Origin: Karstenula rhodostoma CBS 690.94
Taxonomy: Eukaryota; Ascomycota; Dothideomycetes; Pleosporales; Didymosphaeriaceae
Assembly: GCA_010093485.1 (NCBI GenBank)
Contig: MU001497.1
Coordinates: 500,181 to 564,180, forward strand
Reading direction: 5' to 3'
Length of the DNA: 64,000 nucleotides
Under the pieces are notes generated by a model. It ran no database searches and was not told the DNA's origin. It saw nothing but the letters and a program-made list of their open reading frames with translations. Position numbers and translations under genes: made by a program. Shown piece by piece: positions 14,501 to 24,554 of the stretch (the first letter of the stretch is position 1; each line of letters begins with the position of its first letter).

Positions 14501-17500
14501 GCATCAGGCTCCTCAGACCCCACCGTGACGTGATCTTCCTCTTTCCCAAAAAGCGCCTGAACAGCATCTTCGACGCCTTCGATGCCATTGCCGCCGTCGC
14601 CGCCCTCGCTGTACAGGAAGTCTGGGACCTGCACGTCATCGCCGTAGTCCTGGCGTTTGCTCATCTTCCGCATCTTAGCAGAGGCGTCGTCGAAGTCATC
14701 GGACGCATCCCCGGAGGTATCATCGAAGTCTTCTGGAAGGGTGACGAAGTCTGACGAGTCCGAGTCGGCGTCACTTGAGGTATCGCCTGGGCGGGCAAAG
14801 TCACCCCCGGGGGCGAAGGGGTTGGGAGCGTCAACGATGTCGGGATCGAAGGCGTCGGGGACGGGCTCGTCGTCTTCGTCTTCGTCTTCGTCTTTTTCAT
14901 TTTCATTTTCGTCGTCATCGTCGAGGGAAACGAAACGTTCGGAGTCTTTCTCGTCGGGGGAAGCAGCTGAGAGAGTATTAGCTTGAGATTTATTGAAGGC
15001 CGCGGGAAGAGTGAGCGAGCTCCGAGAGTGGGGGCGGTCGCATCTGCTCCTCATCTGCCCGGTTCTACGGGAAATAGCCAAGACGCCTTCGATCCAAGAC
15101 CGATTGACTTCAAACTGCGACGTACCGTCCGTATCCTCGCTATCCGCCTCCTCATCATCTCGCGAGGGGGGCGAAGTATCTTCATCATTATCGTCAACGC
15201 CATCACCGCCAGGAACAAGTGCGAGTCCATCCGCAGCATCATCCGGTCCCGAAGCTTCACCGTCACCACCATTTGCGGGAAGAGGCTTACCTGATGTGTG
15301 TGTTCCAGCCTCGGGTGCGCTCTCCCCGTCTCGACCTAGCGGCTGGTCCTCTCCGTCGTCAAAGTCGTCAGAAATTGTAGCGAAGTCATTGCCAGGGCGG
15401 TTTGGCCTTTTCGGAGGGCTCGGGCGACGAGAGCCATGGGAAGAACCCGAGGGTCTACGAGAAGGTTCGTCTTCATCCGAGGCCCCATCTTCTTCGTCAT
15501 CCGCAGAACTGATATCTTCAAACACGCCATCCCCAAGGAAATCCCCAAAGTCCCCCGGGTCCGAAACGCCCTCGCCCGCGTCCCCAGCATCGAGCTGCCT
15601 CTTGGCGTACCAGCCACTGCCGCCCTTCTTGTCCCAGGGAAACTTCGGCCGCTGGTGCGGGTAGCCACTACCATGCGGCTGACTGTGCCCCTTGCCCTTG
15701 TCGTTTGGAAGTAGGTTCCGCACAAGACGGATGTAGCTCTTCAGCTTTGATAGGATGGGCTCGAATGGATCGCCGAGCTGGCCTTTGGCGACTTCCTTGT
15801 TCATGTCGTCTTTGCCGTACTGGCCGAAGAAACCCCAATCACGCTTCCACTTGCCGGCGTCGCCAGAGAGGCTCTTTAGCTCGTCGAATTTGTCTGAGAG
15901 ATCGTCGACTTGCCAGAGGATCTTGTCCAGAGGGTCACGGGTGTTGTCGTCCTCGTCGGAGGAGGCGTAGCCCTTGTCGTTGCTGTTGTCGCCACCGAAG
16001 GAGAGCCACCAACCGGAGCTGCGCTTTTGCGACTTGTTGTTCTTGGAGGCAGAGAGGTCGCTGATGGTCCAGTCGAGCGTAGACTCGAGCTTCTTTAGCT
16101 TTTCGGTGATGGTGACGAGCGGGTTGGAAGGAACCTCGTTGCTGGGCGCGGAGCTGGAGATCCACCAGCCGAGTTTCCGCTTGAGGAGGGTGTACGGCTG
16201 GTACCAGTCGTCACCGTTCTTGTTGCCATAGTCGCTCTGGTTCTTCTTCTTGTTCGTGGCCAGTCTCGGCACGGTGCTGATGAGGGTGTCTATCGCGTCG
16301 ATGATGGGGTCTAGAGGGCTTTCGTCGTCGTCTGAGCCCCAGCTGCTATCGTCTTGGCCGATATACCATCCAAATCCTCTCTTACTGATGGACCGACGGT
16401 TAAGAGAACGGCGATCGATCTTGCCGTCTCTGCAAGCCAGACCCCCAGAGACGTCGCGGAGCGCACCGTAGGTCCAAGCAACGCCGCCGAATTGGCCGCA
16501 TACCCAGAATTGCTTCTCGCCATTGCAAAGGAAAGATCCGGGGGTGCATGCGCCGCCGGGAGCAACAGGGAGAGGAGCAGCAGGGATAGGAGGAGCAGGG
16601 ATAGGAGCAGCAGGGATAGGAGGAGCAGGGATAGGAGCAGCAGGGATAGGAGGAGCAGGGATAGGAGCAGCAGGGATAGGAGCAGCAGGGACAGGAGCAG
16701 CAGGGACAGGAGGGGCAGGCAGAGGAGCAGCAAGGACAGGAGCAGCCTCCGTAGGAGCAGGTTCAGCAAGAGTAAAAAGCACCCCCACGCCAGGTTTGTC
16801 AAGAGAGACGATAGCTTCTGTAGCGGAACTGGCCGACTCTGCAGCGGCGCTAGACGAGTTCGTCGAAGCAGAAAGAGCTACCAACTCCGTAGGCAGCCCC
16901 GTCCAACTCTCGGTGGGAGACGCAGTAAGATCTGAGAACGAAGGAGCCGACCAAGAACCGTTGGCTGGAACCGGGACATCTGCATCAATTTTACCAATGA
17001 GATCGAACAGAGAAATTAGCGTTGTCGGTACAGGCGCAGCGTCCTCGGTGCCAGAAGATTCGAAATCCGCAGTGGGCGTGGCGGCATCTTTCGATGTCGA
17101 TGTCGATGACGATGCCTCAAACTCCGGGGCCGCTGTGCTCTCGGTGTTTTCACCTAGAGCGAAGGTATCCAGTCAGTGGTCAGTTCAGAGGGGATGCAAC
17201 CATGCACTTACTAGTCTCGGTCTTGCTGTGCTTCGCCTTCTTCGACTTCGAAGAGGAGCCGTGCTTCTTCTTCTTCTTCTTCTTAGCCTTCTGGCGGTCG
17301 TAAATATCTCCGAATTCGTCGCTTCCATCGTCAGAGTCAGAATCGTATTCTTCGTCGTCGAAACTGCCGATGAGATCCTGGAGGAAGTCGGGAAGCTCGT
17401 CGCTATCATCGGAATCGCCAAAGTTGGCCCTGTTGGCTGCGTCGCTAGAAGAATCTTCGACCTCGAACGCAGGCGTCTTGGAATGATCCTTGGGGCGGCT

Positions 17501-19173
17501 TGAATGGTGTGAATCTTCGTCGGAGTCTGAATCGTTGGGGGATTGGTCGGCCTGGTGGTTGATGAAGTCGTAATCGGGGGCGTTCGGAGCACCAGTTGGC
17601 TCCTCGTCATCCGGCGGCTCGCGAGAGTGGATCTGCTGCGTCCTGAAAGTGGGATCGGAACCCTGGTCAGGGCTGTGTTGGAAGAGTTCCCCGGCGCTGC
17701 TGCGTTGGGTGCCGGCTTGCGGGGATAACTGGCCCTCCTTCGAATTGGGGATGGCTTTTCTGTTATAGAGGGGAACGCTGGATGCGTCGTCGTCGTTGTC
17801 GATACTCTTGAGGTACGCAGCGAGTTCCTTTTCGACCTGGGACATTGGTGCTTTGTGAGACGAAGAGGATGAGTCTGAGTTGCTGCTAGACGACTTTCCA
17901 GCTTTGCCGCTGCTACCCGTTGAAGATGAGCCAGATTTAATGGCAACGGGATTGGATTTCCCATTTCCACCACTTGAGGAGCCCGAGTCGGGATGCCACT
18001 GTCCGTCGTTACCTCCCGTTGAGCCGCTAGAAGAAGATGAAGACCCAGAGTTGCCTGCTAAGGAGGATCCGGAATTTCCCGAAGATGCCGAACCGCCATA
18101 CTTCTCTGGATGCCACATACCATCGTCGCCGCCGGTGGAGCTACCCGAAGAAGATGAAGATCCGGAATTTCCAGACGACGAAGACGAACCAGAGCTACCG
18201 GATGAAGACGAAGACCCAGAATTGCTTTGGTCGGCATGCCACATCCCATCATTACCTGCTGAAGAACCGCTCGAAGACGAAGAAGATCCAGAGTCGCTAG
18301 AAGAAGACGAACCAGCAGACGACCCAGAATTACTCGAGGCGGAACCAGAAGACGCCATGGCCGTTCTCCCAACACCAGAACACGACCCCTTCCTTCGCTT
18401 GATCCTCGAAGACGACGCGCTCAGCCCGTCGCTGAATACGACGTCTGACCCGGGATTATCGAATACTGCATTGACCGTCTCCTTTGTCGCGCAATCGTTC
18501 ACGCCTTTCAAATTCGCAACGTATAGGTCTGGATACCGCGACAGTGCGGCCTGCGCCACCGCCGTACTGGAGAACTTTGTAGAGGCGCGCTGGCGAGCGG
18601 AAGAGGAGAAGCTGCTTGCGCTGATGAGGTCGACGACTGCGCAGTTCATGTACATTTCCCTGTTGCCGATTTTGTTGAACCTACAGCCCTATGTTAGCTT
18701 CCCTTGCTATTCCACTACTCCGCTCAAAGAAGAAAAACCTACCATGTCCACGCTAGTAAACACTTCTCCACCGTGGGTACATCCTCCGGAATTGTGAACT
18801 CATACTCCTTCTCGATCGGACAATTCCCTTCCATGCTCTTGATAACGTTGAAATGCGTGTAGTCGCATGACAAGCTGATCTGGCAGCTGCCACCGCCGTG
18901 CGTGGCGCCGCCCATGAGCCGCAGCGGGTACGTCTTGCCGGCATGATAGGTGGCCACCGTGGTCAGCGGGGTGTCCCATTGGTAGCCTTTGCAGGCGAAG
19001 TCGCTGCCGTCGGGGTGTAGCGGGGTAAGAATGTTGTAGTCTTTCGGCTCGGAGGTGCGGTTGGAGTGCGGGTCACGAAGGGGGGAGGGCTCTTGCATCT
19101 GCATGTGGGCGAGCGCGCCCGGGATGAGGAGCGGCAGCGCACATAGCGTGCGTAGAGATGGGGTTCGAGGCAT
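11521..19173 (-). CDS. AA11 lytic polysaccharide monooxygenase with X278 module and very long Kex2-punctuated C-terminal extension
   Basis: Secreted copper enzyme; AA11 oxidatively cleaves chitin. Exons: 19173-18743, 18680-17212 and 17153-11521 (introns 18681-18742 and 17154-17211; both junctions keep frame), about 2,510 residues. A signal peptide ends ALA|HMQMQ, leaving His23 as the N-terminal copper ligand; the second ligand is His92 (ATHGGG), and the axial-Tyr region is GNREMYMNCA. A Ser/Gly linker carries three DG(M/Q)WH motifs. After a Pro-rich repeat comes the X278 module (residues about 834-882, CTPGSFLCNG...). AA11 proteins usually stop about there. Here the frame stays open for ~1,600 more residues: five KR-linked aromatic units, acidic/Ser-rich spacers, five related FSDGSxGGDG units, then a Pro/Lys-rich tail. 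A further in-frame intron at 14967-15068 (102 nt) is plausible. Alternatively the tail is a separate gene whose start I cannot see. The N-terminal part is secure; the single-gene model is less so. Confidence 0.8.
13300..14660 (-). repeat. Kex2-bounded repeat family B (GFxFSDGSxGGDG units)
   Basis: Five related units. Three are in close register, with dibasic starts at 14181 (KR), 13998 (KR) and 13818 (RR), period 180-183 bp (60-61 residues). One lies upstream, starting at KR 14658, with diverged text (FLYSEGGDGGNG). One lies downstream behind KRKR at 13494, with its core near 13350-13300. The shared core is GFxFSDGSxGGDG, then acidic residues, ALFGxEP, YExKWGV and SITPxTKR. The repeats lie in the open frame of the LPMO gene. 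Confidence 0.85.
15598..16383 (-). repeat. Kex2-bounded repeat family A (KR-x2-G-aromatic-aromatic units)
   Basis: Lys-Arg pairs at 16383, 16182, 16026, 15846 and 15603 (first base of each pair, minus strand) divide the protein into units of about 52-80 residues. The first four pairs are followed by GFGWYIGQ, KLGWWISS, SSGWWLSF and DWGFFGQY; the fifth unit has GWYA before its KR. Each unit continues with an acidic/polar stretch and then an amphipathic segment beginning D/N-P-L/F (DPIIDAID, NPLVTITE, DPLDKILW, DPFEPILS). KR is the recognition site of the Golgi protease Kex2, so these look like secreted peptides made from one precursor (inference). Confidence 0.75.
16561..16740 (-). repeat. Pro-Ala-Ile coding minisatellite (15/30-bp units)
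   Basis: Twelve or so 15-bp units (ggagcagggatag with small changes) encode alternating PIPAA / PIPAP residues just before the X278 module of the LPMO. It is a flexible linker; the near-identical units suggest recent slippage or unequal exchange. Confidence 0.9.
17990..18262 (-). repeat. Three DG(M/Q)WH motifs in the Ser-rich linker of the LPMO
   Basis: Near 18245, 18118 and 17998 (spacing about 127 and 120 bp) the linker repeats a short core, GNDGMWHADQ, GDDGMWHPEK and GNDGQWHPDS, embedded in Ser/Gly runs. The Trp-His pairs are kept while the surrounding serines vary. That argues for a selected short motif and not only linker expansion. Confidence 0.7.
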
Positions 19174-19721
19174 GGTGCCGTGGAGGAACCGTGGACGGTT
19201 GCGGGCTTGGCTGGATCATGGTCGTGAGTGGTTTTAAGGGGTGCAGCAAGGGAAGGGAATGAGCAGGTGGTTAGCCTGTGTACGCGTTAAATTCCACGGG
19301 TGGGGATGTTGACGAGTGAGGGAATAAAAAGCTGGGGGGGAAACGTGACTTTGAGAGCTTGGAAGGAGAAATGAGAAAGCGAAAAATTGGAAAATGTTGG
19401 ACGAGGTAGACGTGCGAAGGGATTTGAAACTTGATGATAGTGATTGTTCTACCTGATGGTCGCTCTCAGTCGCTCTCATACGCTCCGTTTTCCGCCATCT
19501 CATGTCGGTTGCTTAGCCAGCGTACGCCACATACCTGGCGGGTGCTTCAGAAACGCAGGAATGCAGGTACCCGAAACGCTCCTGCGCACTACAGGCCAGG
19601 GTCGATCGGTGGGGAGACCTCGATGACATGCAATCCAGGGAGCCTTGCGTAACCGACTCGAACAGCTTGTGACAGCGACCACGCGGACGTCGCCACCTAG
19701 GTCGTTCGACATAGTGTGAGA
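19174..19721. other. Intergenic, upstream of the LPMO gene
   Basis: No credible gene. It holds the promoter of the minus-strand LPMO gene and the 3' flank of PGA2. The overlapping short ORFs here lack protein-like composition. Confidence 0.5.
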
Positions 19722-20153
19722 TCAGTCCTCCAGCAAATCGGCAATGTCCTTCAGGTCCTCCTGCTCCTGCTCGTCCTGCAGGCGCTTCTCCTCCTTCACT
19801 AGCGTCTCCCTGATGAACTTCCTCTGTTTAACCCGAGCCTTCTTGCCCCACTGTCCTGGCTTGGCCTCGGTCTTCTCTTCCTCGTCGTCGCTATCCACGC
19901 CCGGTATCGCAATTTTCTTGCCTCCTCGTAACTCGTTCGGGTGCACCTCTGCGCCGGTATCAACCGCTTCCGCCGATTCTTTCTCGTGTTGTCGCTCCTG
20001 TGCGCGGGCGCCGAGCTTCATGAGGAAAGGCCGGAGGAGCATGTAGGCGCCCACGATCCATATGAGGCGGATCCAGCCTTCGGGCTTGAGGCGCGAGAAC
20101 GAGGCCGTGAAGTTGCGGAGGCGGCTGTCGACGAATTCTTGCACGTTCTCCAT
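19722..20153 (-). CDS. PGA2: ER protein-trafficking protein Pga2
   Basis: A 143-residue single-exon protein of the Pga2 family, which in yeast is an ER membrane protein needed for processing and export of Gas1 and alkaline phosphatase. The sequence shows a short N-terminal helix (MENVQEFVDSRL), one membrane segment at residues about 26-45 (WIRLIWIVGAYMLLRPFLM), then a charged cytosolic half with an acidic DSDDEEE patch, a basic VKQRKFIRE stretch and an acidic end (DIADLLED). Length and layout fit the family. It shares a 413-bp divergent promoter with MHF1. Confidence 0.85.
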   Translation of the reverse strand: MENVQEFVDSRLRNFTASFSRLKPEGWIRLIWIVGAYMLLRPFLMKLGARAQERQHEKESAEAVDTGAEVHPNELRGGKKIAIPGVDSDDEEEKTEAKPGQWGKKARVKQRKFIRETLVKEEKRLQDEQEQEDLKDIADLLED

Positions 20154-20566
20154 GGTGATTTGAGCGTGGTAGTGGAGGATGTGTGTGGCGGTGACCGTTT
20201 AGGGGCGGAGTAGATGTGCGCTTCTTGTGATGCTCGTTGGAGACAACGCGTGGATGTGTTGTGTGGTGGTGGTCACTGGTTCGTCTAGTTCGGGCAGGCA
20301 CGGTGGTGCGGTGGTGCGCGCAGCGCTCTTATACGTCTTCTCTCTGCGCCTTTAAAAAAATCTGAAATTGAATGCCCGGGCCAAAACAACTCGCGGTCCC
20401 AAAATCGCGCGGCGGGTCTCAACACGGCAGAACCCTGGGCTGGTGGGCGGCCGACCACCAAAAAAACTCACCAATCGGCTTTTCGTCGGGCCCACGCGTC
20501 CCTCACGCGTCGCCATCACCCCTCCCCAGTCATCGACCAAGCGCTCGTCGAGTCGACACTGCGGCA
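20154..20566. promoter_or_regulatory. Divergent promoter between PGA2 and MHF1, with CCAAT box
   Basis: Both genes start at the edges of this 413-bp stretch. A CCAAT pentamer at 20471-20475 (+), 92 bp before the MHF1 start, is a candidate HAP/CBC-complex site. A six-A/T-rich run near 20353 interrupts otherwise GC-rich DNA. Confidence 0.45.
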
Positions 20567-21009
20567 ATGGCTTCAACCGCCGATGCGACGGAGCGCAGGG
20601 AGGTAGTTATTGCCGTGCCCAAAGAAACCCATGGGAGACGTCCGCTAACGCAGCCCAGCGCCTCCAATCTGCCCTCTGGTATACAATCGGGCAGTTTGTC
20701 GACAACGAAGGTGCAGAGGACTTCAATGCGACGCCGCAGTTCATCGGCGCCCTGACGGAGCTCGTCTACACCCAGATCGAAAACTCCGCCAAGGACCTCG
20801 AGCTGTTCTCCAAGCATGCCGGGAGGAAGGTTATCAATGCTGACGACGTCATGTTGTTGACGAGGCGGAACGAGGCGCTGGAGGAGACGTTGAAGAGGGA
20901 GCTGGATCGCATGAGGGCGGCTGAGGGAAGGGCGGAGGATCAGCAGCCTAAGAAGAGGGGGAGACCGGCTGGTGCGGGCGCCAAGGGGAAAGGGAAGGCG
21001 AAGGCTTAG
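20567..21009 (+). CDS. MHF1: Centromere protein S / MHF histone-fold subunit 1
   Basis: Histone-fold protein that pairs with MHF2 (CENP-X), acting both at kinetochores (CENP-T-S-X) and with the Fanconi-type helicase FANCM/Mph1 at stalled forks. Exon 1 20567-20602 (MASTADATERRE), intron 20603-20658 with a CTAAC branch site and CAG acceptor, exon 2 20659-21009; 128 residues. I chose the acceptor ending at 20658 because it restores the family text RLQSALWYTIGQ. The fold covers residues about 13-85, including NATPQFIGALTELV, KHAGRKVINADDV and LLTRRN. The tail is Lys/Arg/Gly-rich with an AT-hook-like KKRGRPAG. Confidence 0.9.
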
Positions 21010-21399
21010 GGGAGTGGACTTGGGTTGGACCGGATCATTCGATCGACGGACTCGCATGGCGTCAAGGCGTTTACAATATACCCTCAGCCCGATTATGAAA
21101 TGAGACATCAGGACTTCCATGGTTGCTACAATGGGATCAAGTATGCATCAAGCTTGGAAGTCATCATGCAGTGTGACAAGTCACATTATGCTCAGGAGGT
21201 TATTTTACTTCATTATTATGTATTAGGTTCGTAATTGGTATCATACAACAAATAGTCCCCAGCAAGCACTATTTCCAATCTCATGCTTGGTTTTCTGGTA
21301 TAAAACGCTATCAATAATCATTCATTAGAAAAAAGAAATCCGGGCCACGCATATGGCAAATCTCAGCAAGAGGTGCTGATACCACCACTCATGCTACCT
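21010..21399. other. Intergenic between convergent genes
   Basis: AT-rich 390-bp stretch between the 3' ends of MHF1 and the MARVEL-like gene. It serves as 3' flank for both; no ORF or repeat of note. Confidence 0.5.
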
Positions 21400-22280
21400 C
21401 TAGTAGTTGGTAGCAGGGGTGTTGTGCGCATAGGTCGAGGTAGGAGCAGTGTGGTATCCACCGGTGAGAGGCTTGTTATGCTCGTAGGGTCCGGGGCCAG
21501 CGACGGTCGAACCAGTGTAAGCGGTGTCGTGCGATGGGCGGACATCATGAGTCGGTCCAGTGGAAAGGGTACCGGCGCCAGCAGCGACTTCAGGGTCGCG
21601 GAGGCCAGTGGTCCTGTTCTTGCGACGTCCGAAGAAACCACCACGACCGCGACCACTCGTGTAGTTGTTGGTGGGGCTGGGGCCGAAGCGCTTCTCCTTC
21701 TTGTGGTGGCGCGCAAGAGCAAGCTGGACGAGAGCAGAAATGAAGAAGAGGGCACTGCGACTGTTAGCAAGGGTTGCAGAACGTGGTGGTGTGAAAAAAC
21801 TTACGCTCCGCCAATGGCGACCGCAAAGCAGGCGGTGTTGAGTCTGCAGGCAGTACCTAGAGACACAGCGTACGTGTACTGTTGCTGGCCGTTGGAGTTG
21901 TCGAAACCCTGCTTGGCGTCGGACCGGCCGTTTCCGAGCGGTGTCTTGACAGAGCCGGTGCAGCTGTGCGCGCCATCGCGAGTAAGGACGGCAATGGCAA
22001 CGAAGGCACCGCAGAACAGGAGGTCGAGGAGGATGGCGAGGAGGGCGAAGAAAGATTTGCCGCCCAAGAAGCATGTGAGCAGGACAGCGAAGATGGTGTA
22101 CAGGACTGCAGCGCCTGACATGCCCTCAACGGCCTTGGCCCATGTGTAGATGGTCAGGTCGCGGTCGGCGAGAGTTGCGAGGAAGTAGCTGTAGATGCCG
22201 AGTATTATGGCTGCGCAGCAGAATTCGATGGCATAGAGGATGGTTTGGAGCAGCTTGAGAGCGGCACCGCCAAAAGCCAT
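21400..22280 (-). CDS. MARVEL-like four-helix membrane protein
   Basis: A 276-residue integral membrane protein, exons 22280-21805 and 21754-21400 (intron 21755-21804, GTAAGT donor, GCTAACAG branch). Four hydrophobic segments are visible: residues about 8-34, 53-72, 76-98 and 135-172, the last split by the intron. This is the MARVEL / membrane-associating layout common in fungal plasma-membrane proteins. The cytosolic tail is basic then Gly/Thr/Tyr-rich (HHKKEKRFG, RGRGGFFGRRK). Exact function is unknown; relatives are linked to plasma-membrane organisation. A (CCTG)10 tract lies in its promoter. Confidence 0.8.
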
Positions 22281-22440
22281 TATGAACGGCGGTCCAAAGA
22301 GAGAAGAACAGGGTATGCAAAGAGGAGGGAAGTGCTAGGGTGATGGTTGCGGGTATCTGGGATAGAATGCTGAAGGTGTCGCACGGCGAGGCCAATATAT
22401 GTGGGCTTGTGCTTGCGATGACGCAGCAGCCTCGTCCTTG

Positions 22441-22482
<42 letters not shown>

Positions 22483-23024
22483 TCCCTGCCTGTCCAGCTG
22501 CCCTGGAGTTGAATGATCGACGTTCTGTTTCTGGACATGCCCGACGTCATACCTCCCAGATGCGCTGCCGATCCTGTTCGCTCCACCGCAACCCACGATT
22601 CGCTAAACCCCCTGGGCAGCCACACCAAGTTTTTCTTCCCATCACAGCAGACCACTCATAATGGCCTAGAAGGGCCGCTACCGCAGAGAGGCGTCACATT
22701 GGACTGAAGCCTCGATCGCGAAGCCACCGCTAGTTTTGCTCAACACTTGCAACTGGAGATGCAAAACCGGTTGCCCGTTGCCGCACGCGGGTGCACGGCA
22801 CATCTGTCCCTGCATCCTGGCACACATCACTTCCAACTGTGAGGATGCAGCAGAGTTCGAAGGAAAAGGCCTTTGGGTATCGCCTGAGTATGCTACTGAC
22901 TGTGTCGCTACGTCGACGAAGAAAAGAGCCCAATCTGATCCGGCCCTACACGCAAACCTAACCCAGTGCGTCTGGCCCATGATCTGCGATAACCCGACAG
23001 CAAGGTGCTCTCTGCTTCATCCAT
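22281..23024. other. Intergenic, promoter side of the MARVEL-like gene and 3' side of the butanediol dehydrogenase
   Basis: Apart from the microsatellite I see nothing. The short ORFs on both strands are inconsistent with each other and show no known motifs. Confidence 0.5.
22441..22480. repeat. (CCTG)10 tetranucleotide microsatellite
   Basis: Ten perfect CCTG units, followed by an imperfect continuation to about 22492. It sits 160 bp upstream of the start of the minus-strand MARVEL-like gene and could vary in length between strains. Confidence 0.98.
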
Positions 23025-24554
23025 TTAATCGTCGCCTCCCACTTTGACCAGTATCTTCACCTGATTGTCTTTGTCGTTGATCAAAGTCTTGAAACCCTTC
23101 TCCTCGACTTCATCCAGTTCGATTCGGCCCGTGATCATCCGCTCGGGCGTCATTTTTCCAGCGGAAATGGCATCCTACCGAATGTTAGCCACAGGGACGC
23201 CGCACATCTGATCTCCGCATTGAGACATTCGTTTCCCCTAGGAATCCTAAACACTGTGCAGCTTCGGATGGGCGGTTGCAGTCTCTGTTCCGCGGTCCGA
23301 AGGACAGTACTTACGATGACTTCCTGGAAATCGCCAATCTGAAAGGTCGCAACACCCATATATCGCCGTTCCTTGAAGGTAAAGAGATTCGGTGTGATGG
23401 TACATGGCTTCTCCCATATTGCGACGTTGACGATCGTCCCGCGGGCGCGCGTGGCTTCCACCGCTGCATCCAGCGCGACTTGGACACCAGCGCAATCGAA
23501 CACCACGTCGACGCCCTGACCATCGCAGAGCTCTCGGCACCTCTTCACTACGTCGTCCTTGCTTGGGTCGAGGATGTAGTGTGCACCAAACTTTTTCGCA
23601 AATTCTTGTCGCTTTCGGCTGACCTCAGAAACGATGATCTTATCTGCACCCTTTGCTTGAAGCGCCAGCATCACAGCGATGCCAATAGGTCCGCTTCCTA
23701 GAATCAAGACAGCGTCGCCCTTTTTGAACGGACTGGCCTTGACAGCATGCCATCCCACCGAAAGCGGCTCCACCAGGGCTGAGAGTATTAGCGCGATGCA
23801 GCCCCAAGTTGCGAAGCTCCTCACCTCCTATGTGCAGTGGAACGTTCTTGGGAAGCCGATACAAGGTAGAGGTCGGGACTACAATGTGCTCAGAAAGACC
23901 TCCGCCCCAACCTAACCGTGTTAGCTACGCCTCGACAGTCGGGTGTTTGGTCGGTCGCGTACCGCTCAGACCTATGAATCCGTTGCTCCAACAGCAGTTA
24001 TGCCTAAAGAGAGAGGTGCAAAGTCAGCGGAATGTTCAACAACAGAGATGTTTGGGAAGAAGTAGGTGTTTCTAGCTCTAGCTGTAACCATGTCTGACAT
24101 TCTCAGACATCAACGACAGCAGAAACACCCACTTGGTAACCGCGGTATGCGTACAAATTGTCCTGGCAAGCGCCACAGGTCCCATCGTAAATGATGGGCT
24201 GGACTGAGACGCGGTCGCCCACCGCCCAATCATCCACACCTTCGCCAACTTCTTCGATCGTCCCGCTGAACTCGTGACCGAACGTCAAGGGAACAGTTTC
24301 GCCAGTGATGGGGTGTGGGGTTGTGGGACACAATCCCGGTCCACCGAGATACTCATGTAGGTCTACGTAATCTGTGAGTGTACTTTCACCAACGAAGCGC
24401 GACAATATTTACCGCTACCGCAGATTCCAACCCAGGCGGGCTTGACCTTCACCTGGCCCTTCTTTACGGTAGGGACTGGAATATCCTCGAACCGCAGGTC
24501 ATGCTGGCCATGGAAGCGCACTGCCTTCATTGTCGCACCATTGGTCGCCGCCAT
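23025..24554 (-). CDS. Zinc-dependent (R,R)-butanediol dehydrogenase-like enzyme
   Basis: Medium-chain NAD(H) dehydrogenase that likely interconverts acetoin and 2,3-butanediol (BDH1 family). Six exons: 24554-24413, 24362-24155, 24003-23963, 23911-23825, 23778-23315, 23174-23025. All five introns are GT..AG and the joins restore family text, giving 363 residues. Catalytic-zinc region GICGSDLHEY and GHEFSGTIEE; structural-zinc loop CGACQDNLHNCC; GGLSEHIVVP; EPLSVGWHAV; Rossmann turn GSGPIG near residue 190; C-terminus GFKTLINDKDNQVKILV. The 41-nt exon is easily missed by gene finders. The gene is divergent from a second alcohol dehydrogenase at 25677, with a CreA-type palindrome between them. 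Confidence 0.92.

Noticed and set aside
14081..18797. Long plus-strand ORFs opposite the LPMO gene (for example 16523-17503 and 17880-18797)
   Set aside because: They are mirror frames of low-complexity Ser, Pro and Asp codons; the minus strand has signal peptide, domains and matching introns.
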